Of a stretch of DNA of 64,000 bases, positions 46,348 to 57,102 are shown one piece after another. This DNA is from Tillandsia leiboldiana (taxonomy: Eukaryota > Streptophyta > Magnoliopsida > Poales > Bromeliaceae), in NCBI GenBank assembly GCA_029204045.2, contig CM055062.1:3888386-3952385 (forward strand), given 5' to 3'. How positions within the stretch are numbered: position 1 is the stretch's first letter; each line of letters starts with the position of its first letter. The translations under genes and the position numbers were made by a program. Under the pieces are notes generated by a model that made no database searches, was not told where the DNA came from, and saw only the letters and a program-made list of their open reading frames with translations.

Positions 46348-46605
46348 TGGGCCATGCTGGGCCTTTTTCATTTTGGGCAGGCCCAACATGCGCCAATGCC
46401 GATTGTGCTATGCAAATTCAGTTTGGTAGAGCTCATGCCCGAATCCGCTCCGATTCACAAATCCGGCGAGAATGATTCGCCCCGTTTGCACTCCCATCTC
46501 GCGGGAAGCGACGTGGCCACAACACCAAAGATTTCCCGCCATTTTCCCTTCCCGCCACAACACCGCTCCCTCCTCATTCCCGCGGGAAACATGCCCCTTT
46601 TATAG
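46348..46605 (+). promoter_or_regulatory. CDT1 promoter: site II motifs, four E2F-type sites, TATA
   Basis: Two TGGGCC motifs and one GGCCCA motif (46348-46385) are site II-type elements known from plant growth and cell-cycle promoters. E2F-type sites follow: CTCGCGGGAA (46498-46507), TTTCCCGCC (46532-46540), TTCCCGCC (46549-46556) and the palindrome TTCCCGCGGGAA (46577-46588). A TATA-like TTTTATAG is at 46598-46605, about 70 bp before the ATG. CDT1 is an established E2F/DP target at G1/S, so the cluster fits its expected control. Confidence 0.8.
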
Positions 46606-46674
46606 CAATCCTTCCCCTCCCTCTTCTCCCGCGCCGCTCAAATCCCTAATTTACCACCACAACCCCTCCCCCAA

Positions 46675-49600
46675 ATGGAACCCCTCGCCCCATCTCAACC
46701 CTCCACCCGATCATCACCATCGTCGTCTTCGTCGTCGAAGAAGCCTCCGATCGAGCCCTCCCCCCCCTCCGCCGCCGCCGCCACCGCCCGGATCTGGACC
46801 CCGGAGAAGCTACCCCAGCTCCCGCTGCGGACCCGCAACCGCAGCCTGGCCTTCTCGGTGAAGGAGGTGAAGCAAGCGGCCCTGCGGCTACGGCGGCCCG
46901 AGAAGGAACCAGGATCTGATGCCGCCGGCGTAGATCTCGGCCGATCCGACGATGCTCTCTCCTCCGTGGAGCGTCAGCTGCGAAGGGAGTCTGATCGCAG
47001 ATCGAGCCCGTTGAAGCCCAAGCCGCCGATCAAGCTACCGGAGAAGTAAGATCTTTGATCCAATCGATCTTACAATAGATTCAGGGATTTTAGAGATGCA
47101 TGTAAATTAAAACACTTTCTGATGCCAATTTTGATGTATTTCTCTTCAAGTTCTCGATCCTCCTCCGTTAAAAGTAGCTATTTGTTCGTGTTTCAGATAT
47201 GAGATGCTTTGCGAGTTTTTCAATTCTATGGAAAGCTCGATCCGGTTGCTTCGCCTGAAGGGATCCATGGCGACATTTCCAAACATCTGCACTAGCATTC
47301 AGCATTTGACTGAGAGGTACTTTTATCTCTTCTTCATTTGGTCAAATTAGTTGTTTTGACAATTTATATTTATATATATATATATATATCGGAAATAGTC
47401 GATCTTTTACTTTACAGATCTTTCTGAAGAAATTAGTGTTACTTTCTGTGTTTAGGAGGTTTACTTATGAGCATTTAGCGCAAATTAAGCACATATTATC
47501 CGAAGCCATTTTGATCAAGAAGGTGCTTTTGCGCGACGAGACAACCTGCTGCATGAAGCCGGAGCTTCAGATAACTCTGCAGCTTGAGGCTGTAGGGAGC
47601 AATATGAAGCAGAAGGGAGAAACTGGGTATTCAATTTTGAGAAGACTCTTCAGAGAAAGGCTTGTAGATTTCTTCAAAGAACATCCAGAGGTATTGATAT
47701 TAGCCTCTTTAGGCTCTTCTTAGCATCTCTATGTAATTTCTGCAACTTGTTTCGTCGGTTTTAAATCGCCGATCACAGGAGTAGACATTTGTGTTAATTG
47801 TGAATCTTCGCTTGCAGGGGGATGAAATTCCGGTAGCGGAATTGCCGCATCCGTTTAACCAATCAAAACCAAGTGAAATTGGGACACCTGATTTGCAGTC
47901 TGCCGAATCGCCTTCTATTTCTTCTTCTCAGCAGCAGCCTGTTGTTCTGTCTCACATGTCTCAGTCTTTCCATAAACGGTTTTCTCAGAAGAAGGTTTCA
48001 TTACCAGATTCATGTACAACGTCTCTCGCATGTATCAGAAGTGCTTCTCAAAGCGATGATCCTCCGGTTTCTCTGCTTCCATCGCGTAAACAAATAGTTC
48101 CAAAACCACCTGTGATTACAAAATCATTGCAGAGCTCTCCCAATTCAGTGATAAAAGTTGAGGGTACCCCTGCCAAGGTCGTTTCTACGCCAATTAGGCT
48201 AATGACTGCTACCCCGGTTCTTCAAACTCCGAAGAGATGTTATATAGACAAAGGGTTTGATTCTCCACCGCTGAAGAAAGTACCGAAGCGATCAGCACGA
48301 ACAAAATTATTCAACACACCGACAAGGAATGTGGAAGCAAGGAAAGAAGACGAGGAAAGCAGAAGTTCCGACGACGAAGATCATGATGATATTCTGGGTT
48401 TTCTACCAAAGACTCTGTTGCAATCTGTGAGTGCTCTCTCTTACTAAGGAAAATTCTTTTTGTACTTCCTATGTTTGTAGTTGTGGGCAAGCCTTTACTA
48501 CTCTAGATCTTTGTTTCATAAGCAATGATTTGGATAATGGCGTGATTTGAGTTGGTTTTGGAAATACTCTAATTACATTTACTGGTCTTCATCACTATAT
48601 GTCTCATGTTTATTGCATCCGGCTTGTTTAGTTCGTTTCAACTCCAATGAATGAATGAGTTGATTTTCCATAGTAATGTAACAATCGTAAACTTAACTGA
48701 ATTGTTGGAACATTTACATGTATTTACATGTATTTTCATGACACATTTTAGTTTGTACCTAATACTATGTTGGTCGTCTCTCGTCAGCTTGTTTAAATGA
48801 ATACTATTGCACATAATGAATACACTTACTAGCAAAAGGAGATTTGAACATATCGCGGTTTGGCATTCCATCCTACAAGATTTTTCATCATATGTGTTTC
48901 TTAATAGTTTAATCCACCTTCAGCGAAATCGGAAGAAACATAACATTTTAGCTCCTCGCAGATAAGAGAGAAGGAAAGGAAAGCCTTGGAGGACAAAGAG
49001 GCCGGAACTGCTGATGTTGTTAGACGGCAAAAGTTGTTAGCATCCTTGCCAACTACTTTTGACATGATCTTACTCATCTATCAGTCGCTGAAGCGAACAG
49101 TGATGACAAAGCAGGAGCTTATTTATAAGATAATTGTGAGTCACTCAAAAATAGCCGACCGAGGTAGGGTCATTAATCCGTCAAAGATTCATTTTTACGT
49201 TTTTTGCATAAAGTGAACTGTTATTGAAAATATGAGTCCTTTTTTTTGGATTTCTAGGTGAAGTTGAAGAACAGTTGAAACTGTTGCAAGAACTTGTTCC
49301 AGATTGGATCTCTGAAAAGACGGCACTTAGTGGAGACCTTCTCTGCTGGTGAGCTTACTGAACTATCTATGTTCATTTTGCCGCAGTTCAATATTGCGAG
49401 ATATTATTAGTATGATTCATAACTGGTTGTTATCTGATGAAAAATATGTATTGCTTCAGAATTTGCAGTCCAATAGATCGAAGTTGAATTTATGAAAATT
49501 GAGCTTGTCGAATATGTAATGTCTTCTTTGCTCGAGTAAGCACACATAATTACTTAGTGTGCAACTAAATCTAAAATTTGCATCCCACTTAATCATCTGG

Positions 49601-49707
49601 AAAAGCTTACCTACAAAACTATTTTGTTGAGTATCTCTCTTGTTTTCAGTGTTAACATGATAGCGAGTGCGGACGAGATTCGACAAAGACTACTAGAAGC
49701 TGAGTAG
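46675..49707 (+). CDS. CDT1: DNA replication licensing factor CDT1-like
   Basis: CDT1 works with ORC and CDC6 in the nucleus to load MCM2-7 helicase onto origins in G1. I read seven exons with GT..AG borders: 46675-47045, 47197-47316, 47456-47690, 47818-48426, 48962-49163, 49258-49348 and 49650-49707. They total 1,686 bp in frame (561 residues plus stop), near the roughly 570 of Arabidopsis CDT1a. The Pro/Ser-rich N-terminus contains WTPEKLPQLPLRTRNR and SVKEVKQAA, typical of plant CDT1. The geminin-binding-like CDT1 domain (about 121-245) starts PEKYEMLCEFF and includes TERRFTYEHLAQIKHIL. A linker with several Ser/Thr-Pro sites, possible CDK targets, follows (about 246-440). The C-terminal winged-helix MCM-binding region (about 446-561) contains IREKERKALED and LVPDWISEK. 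The gene looks intact. Exon borders are by eye. Arabidopsis has two CDT1 genes, and I cannot say which this matches. Confidence 0.93.
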
Positions 49708-49919
49708 AAGGAGAATGTCTCTTGGAATTGAGATACTGAAAAAAGCACATTGCATCATTTTGCAGCTTTTTGCGTCACAAAAGCTGGAAGGAGCAAATGG
49801 AAGCCGCAATTTACATACATTATGCCGAGCACAGAGATCTTTGCCAAGCTCTCTCAATCCTCTATCTTATATCCGATCTCATCGGATTTTATATCGCTTT
49901 TTAGAAGCTAAATGCTGTA

Positions 49920-49925
49920 AATAAA
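49920..49925 (+). terminator. Candidate CDT1 polyadenylation signal
   Basis: AATAAA lies 213 bp after the stop codon, within a T/A-rich 3' flank. The distance is normal for a plant 3' UTR. It is not proven by transcript data. Confidence 0.5.
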
Positions 49926-50696
49926 CCATTCTCACTCTTGATGCGTAAAAGCATCGCTTTTCTGGGAATTGTGCTCATTGGAGCTCCTTGTTGAGTTACC
50001 TTATCCTGTGAATTAAGCTCACTAATTCTGTCCTGGAATATTTACCAGAGTCAAAGCAAATAAGTTTGTCGTCGATTCACTTAAACCATGCCTTTATTTG
50101 TGCACAATGCAAACCATTGTGCAACTCCAGAAGAACATGTTGACATACTTACTAGTAGGCATTAGTGATACAATATTTCAGCAGTAAAATTATGCTTCTG
50201 GTAACTGGTTGTTCGGCTTTTTAGTGCATCTGTAATTCATCTAAAAAATCTTTGGTTGCAAAGATTAAGTTTGATGCTTATATATATGTCAAATATCTTA
50301 TTTGGCATATTTGTTTTAATTTACTTTAGTGTGGTATTTGGTTGACGAGAATAATGATCAAATACCTTATTAGATGGATACTGTATGAGTCTTTTCTTCT
50401 TTTTTTTTTTAATAAATTGAATTAATTTATAAGTGAAATATATCATTTTATCATACCATGAATACTAAGATCTCTCAAATAATATTCATAAGAAAGAGTT
50501 ATTTATTATTAGATTACTTATTCAGCACCAGAATAAGAACTAAGGTCTTATTCAATATCTATGCATCTTAGTTAGTTATTGGAAGAATAACTTATTCGGT
50601 GATTTATCTTATTTGAAAAAAAATGACTTAATATTGAATATATCTATACAAATATTGATTTCCCGGTCCTGGATGTACACGTGCCGGCTTCTCCTG
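49926..50696. other. AT-rich intergenic DNA downstream of CDT1
   Basis: No gene, RNA or clear repeat is recognised. Confidence 0.5.
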
Positions 50697-50908
50697 CATT
50701 TCGCTGACGTGTTCATTTTTTACGGTTCGTTAGTTCCAAGCCTAACACCGAACCGACTATAATATTTTTCATTTCACTGACATGTTCATTTTTTACGGTT
50801 CGTTAGTTCCAAGCCTAACACCGAACCGACTATAATATTTTTACTTTTTTTCTTTTGAGTTTCGTCTTAGTCCAAGCCTAACACCGAACCGCCTATAATA
50901 TTTTTTCC
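50697..50908. repeat. 73-bp tandem repeat
   Basis: Two near-identical 73-bp units (50697-50769 and 50770-50842) share TTTTTTACGGTTCGTTAG and CCAAGCCTAACACCGAACCG. A shorter, more diverged third unit (about 50850-50908) and a trace of a fourth follow. The unit's CCGAACCG block recurs into the next repeat zone. Confidence 0.85.
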
Positions 50909-50956
50909 TTTTTTTTTAAAGCTTCGTGTTTGTCCGAACCTACAACCGAACCTTCT

Positions 50957-51749
50957 CTGCCTCTTTGCCTTCCCGAACCGCCCTACCTCTTTGCCTTCCC
51001 GAGGTCTTCTCTGCCTCTTTGCCTTCCCGAAGCGTCCCTCTCGCGTCCAACACTTTTCTGCCTCTTTGCCTTCCCGAAGCCTCCCTCTCGCCTCTCTTTT
51101 TTTTTTTTCCTGTTCTTCGGTTTCGCTTCGCCTCCATTCTCTCTCCCTTTCGTAACCTTCTCGAGTGTTCGCCTTCCCCCTCCGGCCGTCGGAATACGCC
51201 GCTTCTCTTCCCGAAGCGAAGCGTACCTCCAGCGCCGCTGTTTCTCTTCCCTGTTTCTCTTTCCGAAGCCTACCTCCAGCGCCGCTTTCTTCCCGAAACC
51301 TACCTCGATCTCCGCTTCGCCTCCCTTCTCTCTCTCTCAACCCTAACATTCTCCGGTCTTCGGCTTCTCTCTCTGGCGGAGGGGCTACCGTCGTATCTCT
51401 TCCGGGCGTCGGAAAGCGCATGTGTGGCTCTCTGTGGTCATCGGGAGGTGGTCTTCGGCTTCTCTCTCTCGGCGGAGGGCTACCGTCGCATGTGTGGCCC
51501 TCTGTGGTGGTCGAATAGCGCATGTTCTCTCTAACCCTGGACGTCGGATCGGTTTTCGGAACGCGCGTGTGTGGGTTCTCTCCCTACCTCTCCGATATGT
51601 GGGCTCTCTCTCTCCGACATTACTGTCGTATCTCTTTCGGTCAAAGGAAGGGGCCTGTGTGGTTCTCTGTCGTCGTCGGATGGCGCACGTTCTTTCTGAT
51701 CCCGAACGATTTACGTCTGTCCCTCGCCGGTCAACAAAAAAAAAGGAAG

Positions 51750-51800
<51 letters not shown>
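50957..51800. repeat. Pyrimidine-rich minisatellite zone and (TC)n
   Basis: Four copies of GCCTCTTTGCCTTCCCGA or close variants lie at about 50957-51080. Paired longer units around CTTCGGCTTCTCTCTC, CTACCGTCG and GCATGTGTGG lie at about 51357-51530. A (TC)n array runs from about 51752 to 51796. Long open frames exist on both strands, but only because the repeat unit lacks stops. No protein family is recognised. Confidence 0.7.
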
Positions 51801-51801
<1 letters not shown>

Positions 51802-53070
51802 CGCTCGCTCTCTCTCTCTCTCTGGCGCTTTTCCTGAGGTTATTTCGTATATATATATCTCGGTTCTCCTCCTTGTGGGTTTTCTTCATTGGGAGGAGTC
51901 CCTGCTATCTTCTCCAACTTTTCCCAAGATTGATCGGTAACCGTCATGAGGCAAAACCTACAATGAGGCAAGAACCGAAGGTTTAGATATAAAGGTAAAA
52001 CTCCAAGTTTATTTCCGTGTTTCGTACAACCGTACATGGTTGCTGCGTTGAGTTCCGCGGTTGGTACAACGTGTTCGGAGAAATGTCTGACAGAGGCTTT
52101 TGTATGAGGAGAATTATTTAAAAGAAGGGCTGGTTTGTTTTTTACAAGGGGGTAGTATATATGCACTTTGAGTCGAGTATCCGTCTTTCTTTTGAAGCAA
52201 ATTTGTGTCTTCAAAATTTTAACATTTCCGGTTCTTCTGCTTAAACCTCCCTCTCTGTATTTCTTTACTTCGTTTGGGGCACGGGCCGAGGTTGAGAGGG
52301 TGTTTGATGAGGAAGCTATCTGTGTTTTTTCATGTGGCCCAAAAGTTTTAAGCGGAAATCCACCATTGATGCCAGCAATAATTTTGCTTTTATCTTCTGT
52401 ATCTTATGTTATATATACCAATATTAATTTGCCCCTTACTCCCTGCATGGATGCCCTCCTCGCGCTCATTTTCGTCATGTGGCACTCTATTACGGTTGGG
52501 TTGCTTCGTTGGATGGTGTATCCAGATTGAGTTTATGACATCAATCTGAAGGTTCTCTAAATTTTCTTTTCCTGTTTGTATTTGTTTTGTTATTAATTAT
52601 TTATTATATATTACTGTATGGATTGTTTACTCCGTTTTCCTGTGTATAGGGGTTGGGGCCACACATCGTGGAACTGTCATTGTGCTATGTGTGTTAGGGT
52701 AGCACATCCTGGACATGTCATCGTGGCGTACTTGGATTGTTTTGGGGGATGTGGATGTGTACTCTACGGATTTTATGAATTTGGTCTCATTGTTCCAATG
52801 AACCTGAAGGTCCTTCTCTTTCTCACTCTTTATTTCTTTCTTCGTTACGTATTGGCTTGTTGCTGAACAGAGTTCGTCTACTATTGTCACCTCGCATGCA
52901 TTGTATGGTGAAAATTGTGCACCATTCTTTCTTGGAATGGTGCATGATTGGTTTCGACGGGCTTATGCTACGTTTCGAAAGCTTTCCCAGTAAAGTTTTA
53001 CGTCCAAATAATTTAGCTTTTCGAAATTACATTAATCTTAAAAAAATTAACCATAATAATATTTAACTAT
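51801..53070. other. Unrecognised low-repeat stretch
   Basis: This stretch has moderate GC and resembles a transcribed but non-coding or decayed locus. Two segments end alike (ATCAATCTGAAGGTTCTCT near 52540 and CCAATGAACCTGAAGGTCC near 52800), each followed by a pyrimidine-rich run, as exon ends with GT donors would be. No open frame longer than about 120 codons and no family match was seen. Confidence 0.3.
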
Positions 53071-53075
53071 ATAAT

Positions 53076-56000
53076 TGTCACGCCCCGAGTTTAAAAATCC
53101 AGTCTAAAATTTTTTTTTTTTAAATCAGAGTTTGCAAAACGGGCGTAACAGACCGCCACACATATAGGAAAACCCCTATACATGCACGGCTAAACTAATC
53201 CAATCATCAATCAAAGAGCAATCACTATCACAACTAAACAATACTAATCATCAGAGTATAATCCGAATATCACAATGTCAACAATCTGAAATGTCATAAC
53301 AAACTAGAAACTGAAATAACATAAATAAGGATCAGCTACAAGTCATCGAGAATCTCAATCATCATAACTATCATCAGGGGGACAGCTCTATTGTGACAGG
53401 CTCACTGGATCGTCCCGACACCCCACTACCCGAACGACCTGAAAAACAGTCACCCAGGGGTGTGAGATACACCGGAGTGCATCCCAGTGGGCACGACGAG
53501 CCGAGAAATAGCTAATCGTACCTACTGGGTACAATAATCTGCGGATAGTAAGAGTCATAGGTAAAGCTGAATAATATAACAGATCTACTGATAATCAACA
53601 AAATCCACAGATATCTGAATAAGCAGGTAATCAAGGGTAGTGAAACCGCAAGTAGTAAATGCTGGACATATATGTATGTAAACGAGATAATCAATCATGA
53701 ACTGAGCAGTAAGGGTACAGGGTAAGATATCTATCAATAACAGCGCAAGATAATAAGAATGCGTCAATAAAAGAACTCAAGTACCCAATCAACGCCAGTA
53801 TTGGTCCCAAGGACCTCAGACTAAGCCACTGTACAGCACCCCATCCGCTGACATAACCTGCACTTACAGACGCCAAGCAGTCCTAGTGCAACAAGCTCAC
53901 GGGTCTTTTCTCTAGACCACTTTACCGGTAAAGAACACTATGACGGTGGCCAAACCGTCAGTGTACGTGAAGTACAGCAGTGCGTGGCAATCATCATGCT
54001 ATGCTCAATCTCGCGGTCTAATGACCGGGTAATCGGCAACAAGCCGAGGTATCCCAAGAGGGAATCAATCATCTGTCTGTATCAATCAATCAGAATCAAT
54101 CATGCATATCTGAATAAGGTTATATGACAAGAGACATGAAACTAGCAGCAATAATCAATCAATCATGGTCTATCATGCATAACTGGAATATAAATGCAAG
54201 TATCTCAGGGTATCAATGCAGTGTACTAACTGATAGCTACGAAGCATGATCAGACCACAAGTATCAACTGTACTGAATAATGACAAGTAACAGGAAATGT
54301 CATAATCTATGAGTAGATATACCCAATCAAGGCTAAGTCAAAAACAGGTGTCCAACTGGACTAAAGCAACCAGAGGGCCGAAAAGATAAAGCCCGGACCG
54401 AAGATAACCCACCTGAATGTAGGCAGATCCTCGAACTCCCGCTCTGCTACTGGGAGGCTGGTGCTGAACAACTGGGCCCTGAATAAAAACTATAATCAGT
54501 AATAGACTCACACATACCCATCCCGATGACACGACAGTAGCGAATGCTTATACGGAATACTATCGCTAGTTAGCGGGACAAAATCCGTTTTCCGATCAAC
54601 AAGAGCCCACGGGACTCTAACAAAATGCCCAGTAAAATATAAATACTGTCTAATGACAGCCAGTGTGTCCAATATCCATTTCGATCCATCATACATTTTT
54701 AATTTGCATAATTACACTATGTTTTAGCTTGTTTCGATCCGTTCTTGAGATCCGTGAATCCAAAAGCTGCGCCGAAACTTTCAGCGCGTTCGTTACGACG
54801 AGACGAAGCTCGTGCTCACAAGATTTGGGCCGAGCCCAGGCCCAAATACAAGTTGGCCCATAAACATTAGGGTACCAATTTATAACAATGTTATAACTTA
54901 ACATATGCTAGATCTAAAGGTGATTTAACTGGAGCATGATGCTAAGTAGGGGTTGTAGACAGTGGGGCTCACCTGAAGCTAGCCGGAGACTGGCCGGAAA
55001 TCTGGCCGGAGAAGCACCCACAAAAAGCCCAAGCTCGGGTTGGGGTATCCTTGGATCAAACCAGGTTTAGATCTGCACCAGGGTGAGCATGAGTTAGAGG
55101 AGGGTCCCAGAAGAAGCTTGATCCATGTGGGGTCGAGCCCCGGCGGCCGGAGGCGGCGGCGGCCGGAGTTAAGCCCGAAATCATGGTCTCGGGTGCAACC
55201 ATGGAACCAAGTTACAGGAGGGTTCTCTGCCCAAAATAAAATCATGGGGATCCTTCATTTAACATTTAGAGCTTACCTGTGCAAGTGACCGGAGTCCGGA
55301 GCGCCGGCGATGGCCGGGGGAGAAAATCAAGGCCAAATCGGGTGCAACTGCAGAGGTCATCACCCCAACGTCAAAAACCCCATGCAACACCACATAGGAT
55401 CTAATTAAGCTCTATGGAACCTACCTGGATAGCTTTCCCACCGCGCGAAGCCCCACCGATCGCCGGGTGCAAGATCGCCGGAGTTACACCCTCTAATGGT
55501 GGATTCCGGCCAAACCTCTCCGAGCCGGTGCAACTTGGGCCAAAACACTCCCCTCGACGCTAGGGAGCTTACTGCAGTGGTGGCCGGTGTCGGGAGGCAA
55601 CGCCGGCGCCGGACGACCGAGCTCGGCCAAGGTTGAAGAAGACCGATTTCTAGGGCACGCTCGGTCGACTCCGATCCTCACCCGATGATGTCCAGACCTT
55701 GTGGAGGTGTTGCAGTCACCAAGTAGACGAAGTTCAACGGTGCTGATCTAAAGTTGAACGGTCGGATGACGGCGACGTCTGGCGGCGGCCAAAAGCAGTA
55801 ATTTCCGGTGACAACGCTCCCGCCGGCGACCGGGACGGCGGCAGCGGCTCAGCCTGCACCCGGATGACCTCCACGGCGTCAGGGGCACATAAATCTTGCC
55901 CAAAACCCAAAACTAAAACAAAAGTTCCAAACCCACCTTCACCGGAGCCAAGGGAGAAGAAGGAGATCACCTCCGACGGCGCGCGGCGGAGCTCGGCGCC

Positions 56001-57057
56001 GGGGTTCCTCGGGTTGAGTCGCAAAAGCACAGAGGAGGCTCCAGAAATGGTCTGGTGCAAGATGGGATCCTCTCGTTGCTTCCTACTCCAACCCAACCGA
56101 GGTCTACACCTTTCCTTTGCTTCTTCTTCTTCTCCGGCGAGAGGAGACGGCGGCCGGCGGCGTAACCGTCGTGGGGAGAGCAGAGGGAGAGGAAGGGCTA
56201 AGGATGGTGGCTGGGTGCAAGGAATAGGTTTAGGGTTTGCTAGAGTAACCCCCGTGCGTAACCTTCCTATATATAGAATAGGTACCAATTGCATAAAGCC
56301 CCTCAAGCTCTCAATATTTCAATGCCAGGTCCCTCCCAGCACTTTCTGTTTCCCCATTAGGTCCCTAACCAGGAGTGGCACGCAATTCGAGGCAAAAAGA
56401 ATAGGGTTTATTGTGCAAAAACCCTATTTTCCATCTTATTACACGCTTTTCGAGGCGATCCGATCGTCGAAACGGAAAATGGACTGCGCCATGGCGTCCG
56501 GCTCGACGAGACCTATCCGGTAGCGATTTCAGATTTTCAAGGAAATACCTAGATAAAATCTCGGTCCATAAAATACATGTTCCGAATTACAGTTATCGCG
56601 CTTTTCGAAACTTTAGGGTCGTCAAACAGAATTTCCGTCAATGCCATTGCGTTCAGAATGATGAAACCGTTCGAATCGACTACCTGGATCGCTATGTTCG
56701 GAGTCCGGACAGCGAATCGGCTAACGTTTGCACTTAGGGGAATTCGAATTTAGTGTTTACTGTTCATGCACTATTCATTTTAAGTCGCGGGTCCCGCCCG
56801 CTTCTTCGCTGAATTCTGGAAGATCTGACCGTCGGATCTGAACTTGCTTAATATGGTTTTCACTCGATTTGACGAGACGGTCGTGGTGGTGATCTCGGAT
56901 TTTTGAGATTAGGCTCGGATTGAAAAACGACATTTTCGCCTCATAACTGTGCAATTTACACTGCAGGAAAAGGGGGTCAGCTTACGCTTCAAAATTTCAA
57001 CTTGACTTTTATTCATCTTCTTTTTATTTAATTACAATGAAAATTCAAGTTTCTACA
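53076..57057 (-). repeat. 3' LTR of element D
   Basis: This 3,982-bp LTR starts TGTCACGCCCCGAG and ends TTTCTACA. Its minus-strand TATA box is at 56268-56276, giving a U3 of about 780 bp. The shared LTR hairpin is at 53458-53492. The LTR resembles solo LTRs E and F, with the same GCACGACGAGCCGAG block and GGCCGG-rich middle. Open frames inside, such as 55734-56523, lie in GC-rich non-coding LTR sequence and are not genes. Confidence 0.9.
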
Positions 57058-57102
57058 TCTCTACCACCTAAAAAGAAGTTTCGTCCCCGAAACTTAGTAC
57101 AA

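Noticed and set aside
47436..47723. Separate small gene of 95 codons
   Set aside because: It is exon 3 of CDT1 read through into the introns; the splice sites place it within the seven-exon gene.
50867..51523. 218-codon minus frame and 202-codon plus frame
   Set aside because: Both are generated by tandem repeats that lack stops in several frames; repeated short peptides only.
55734..56523. 190-codon minus and 219-codon plus frames in the left LTR of element D
   Set aside because: They overlap each other in GC-rich LTR sequence, recur in diverged form in solo LTR E, and show no domain.
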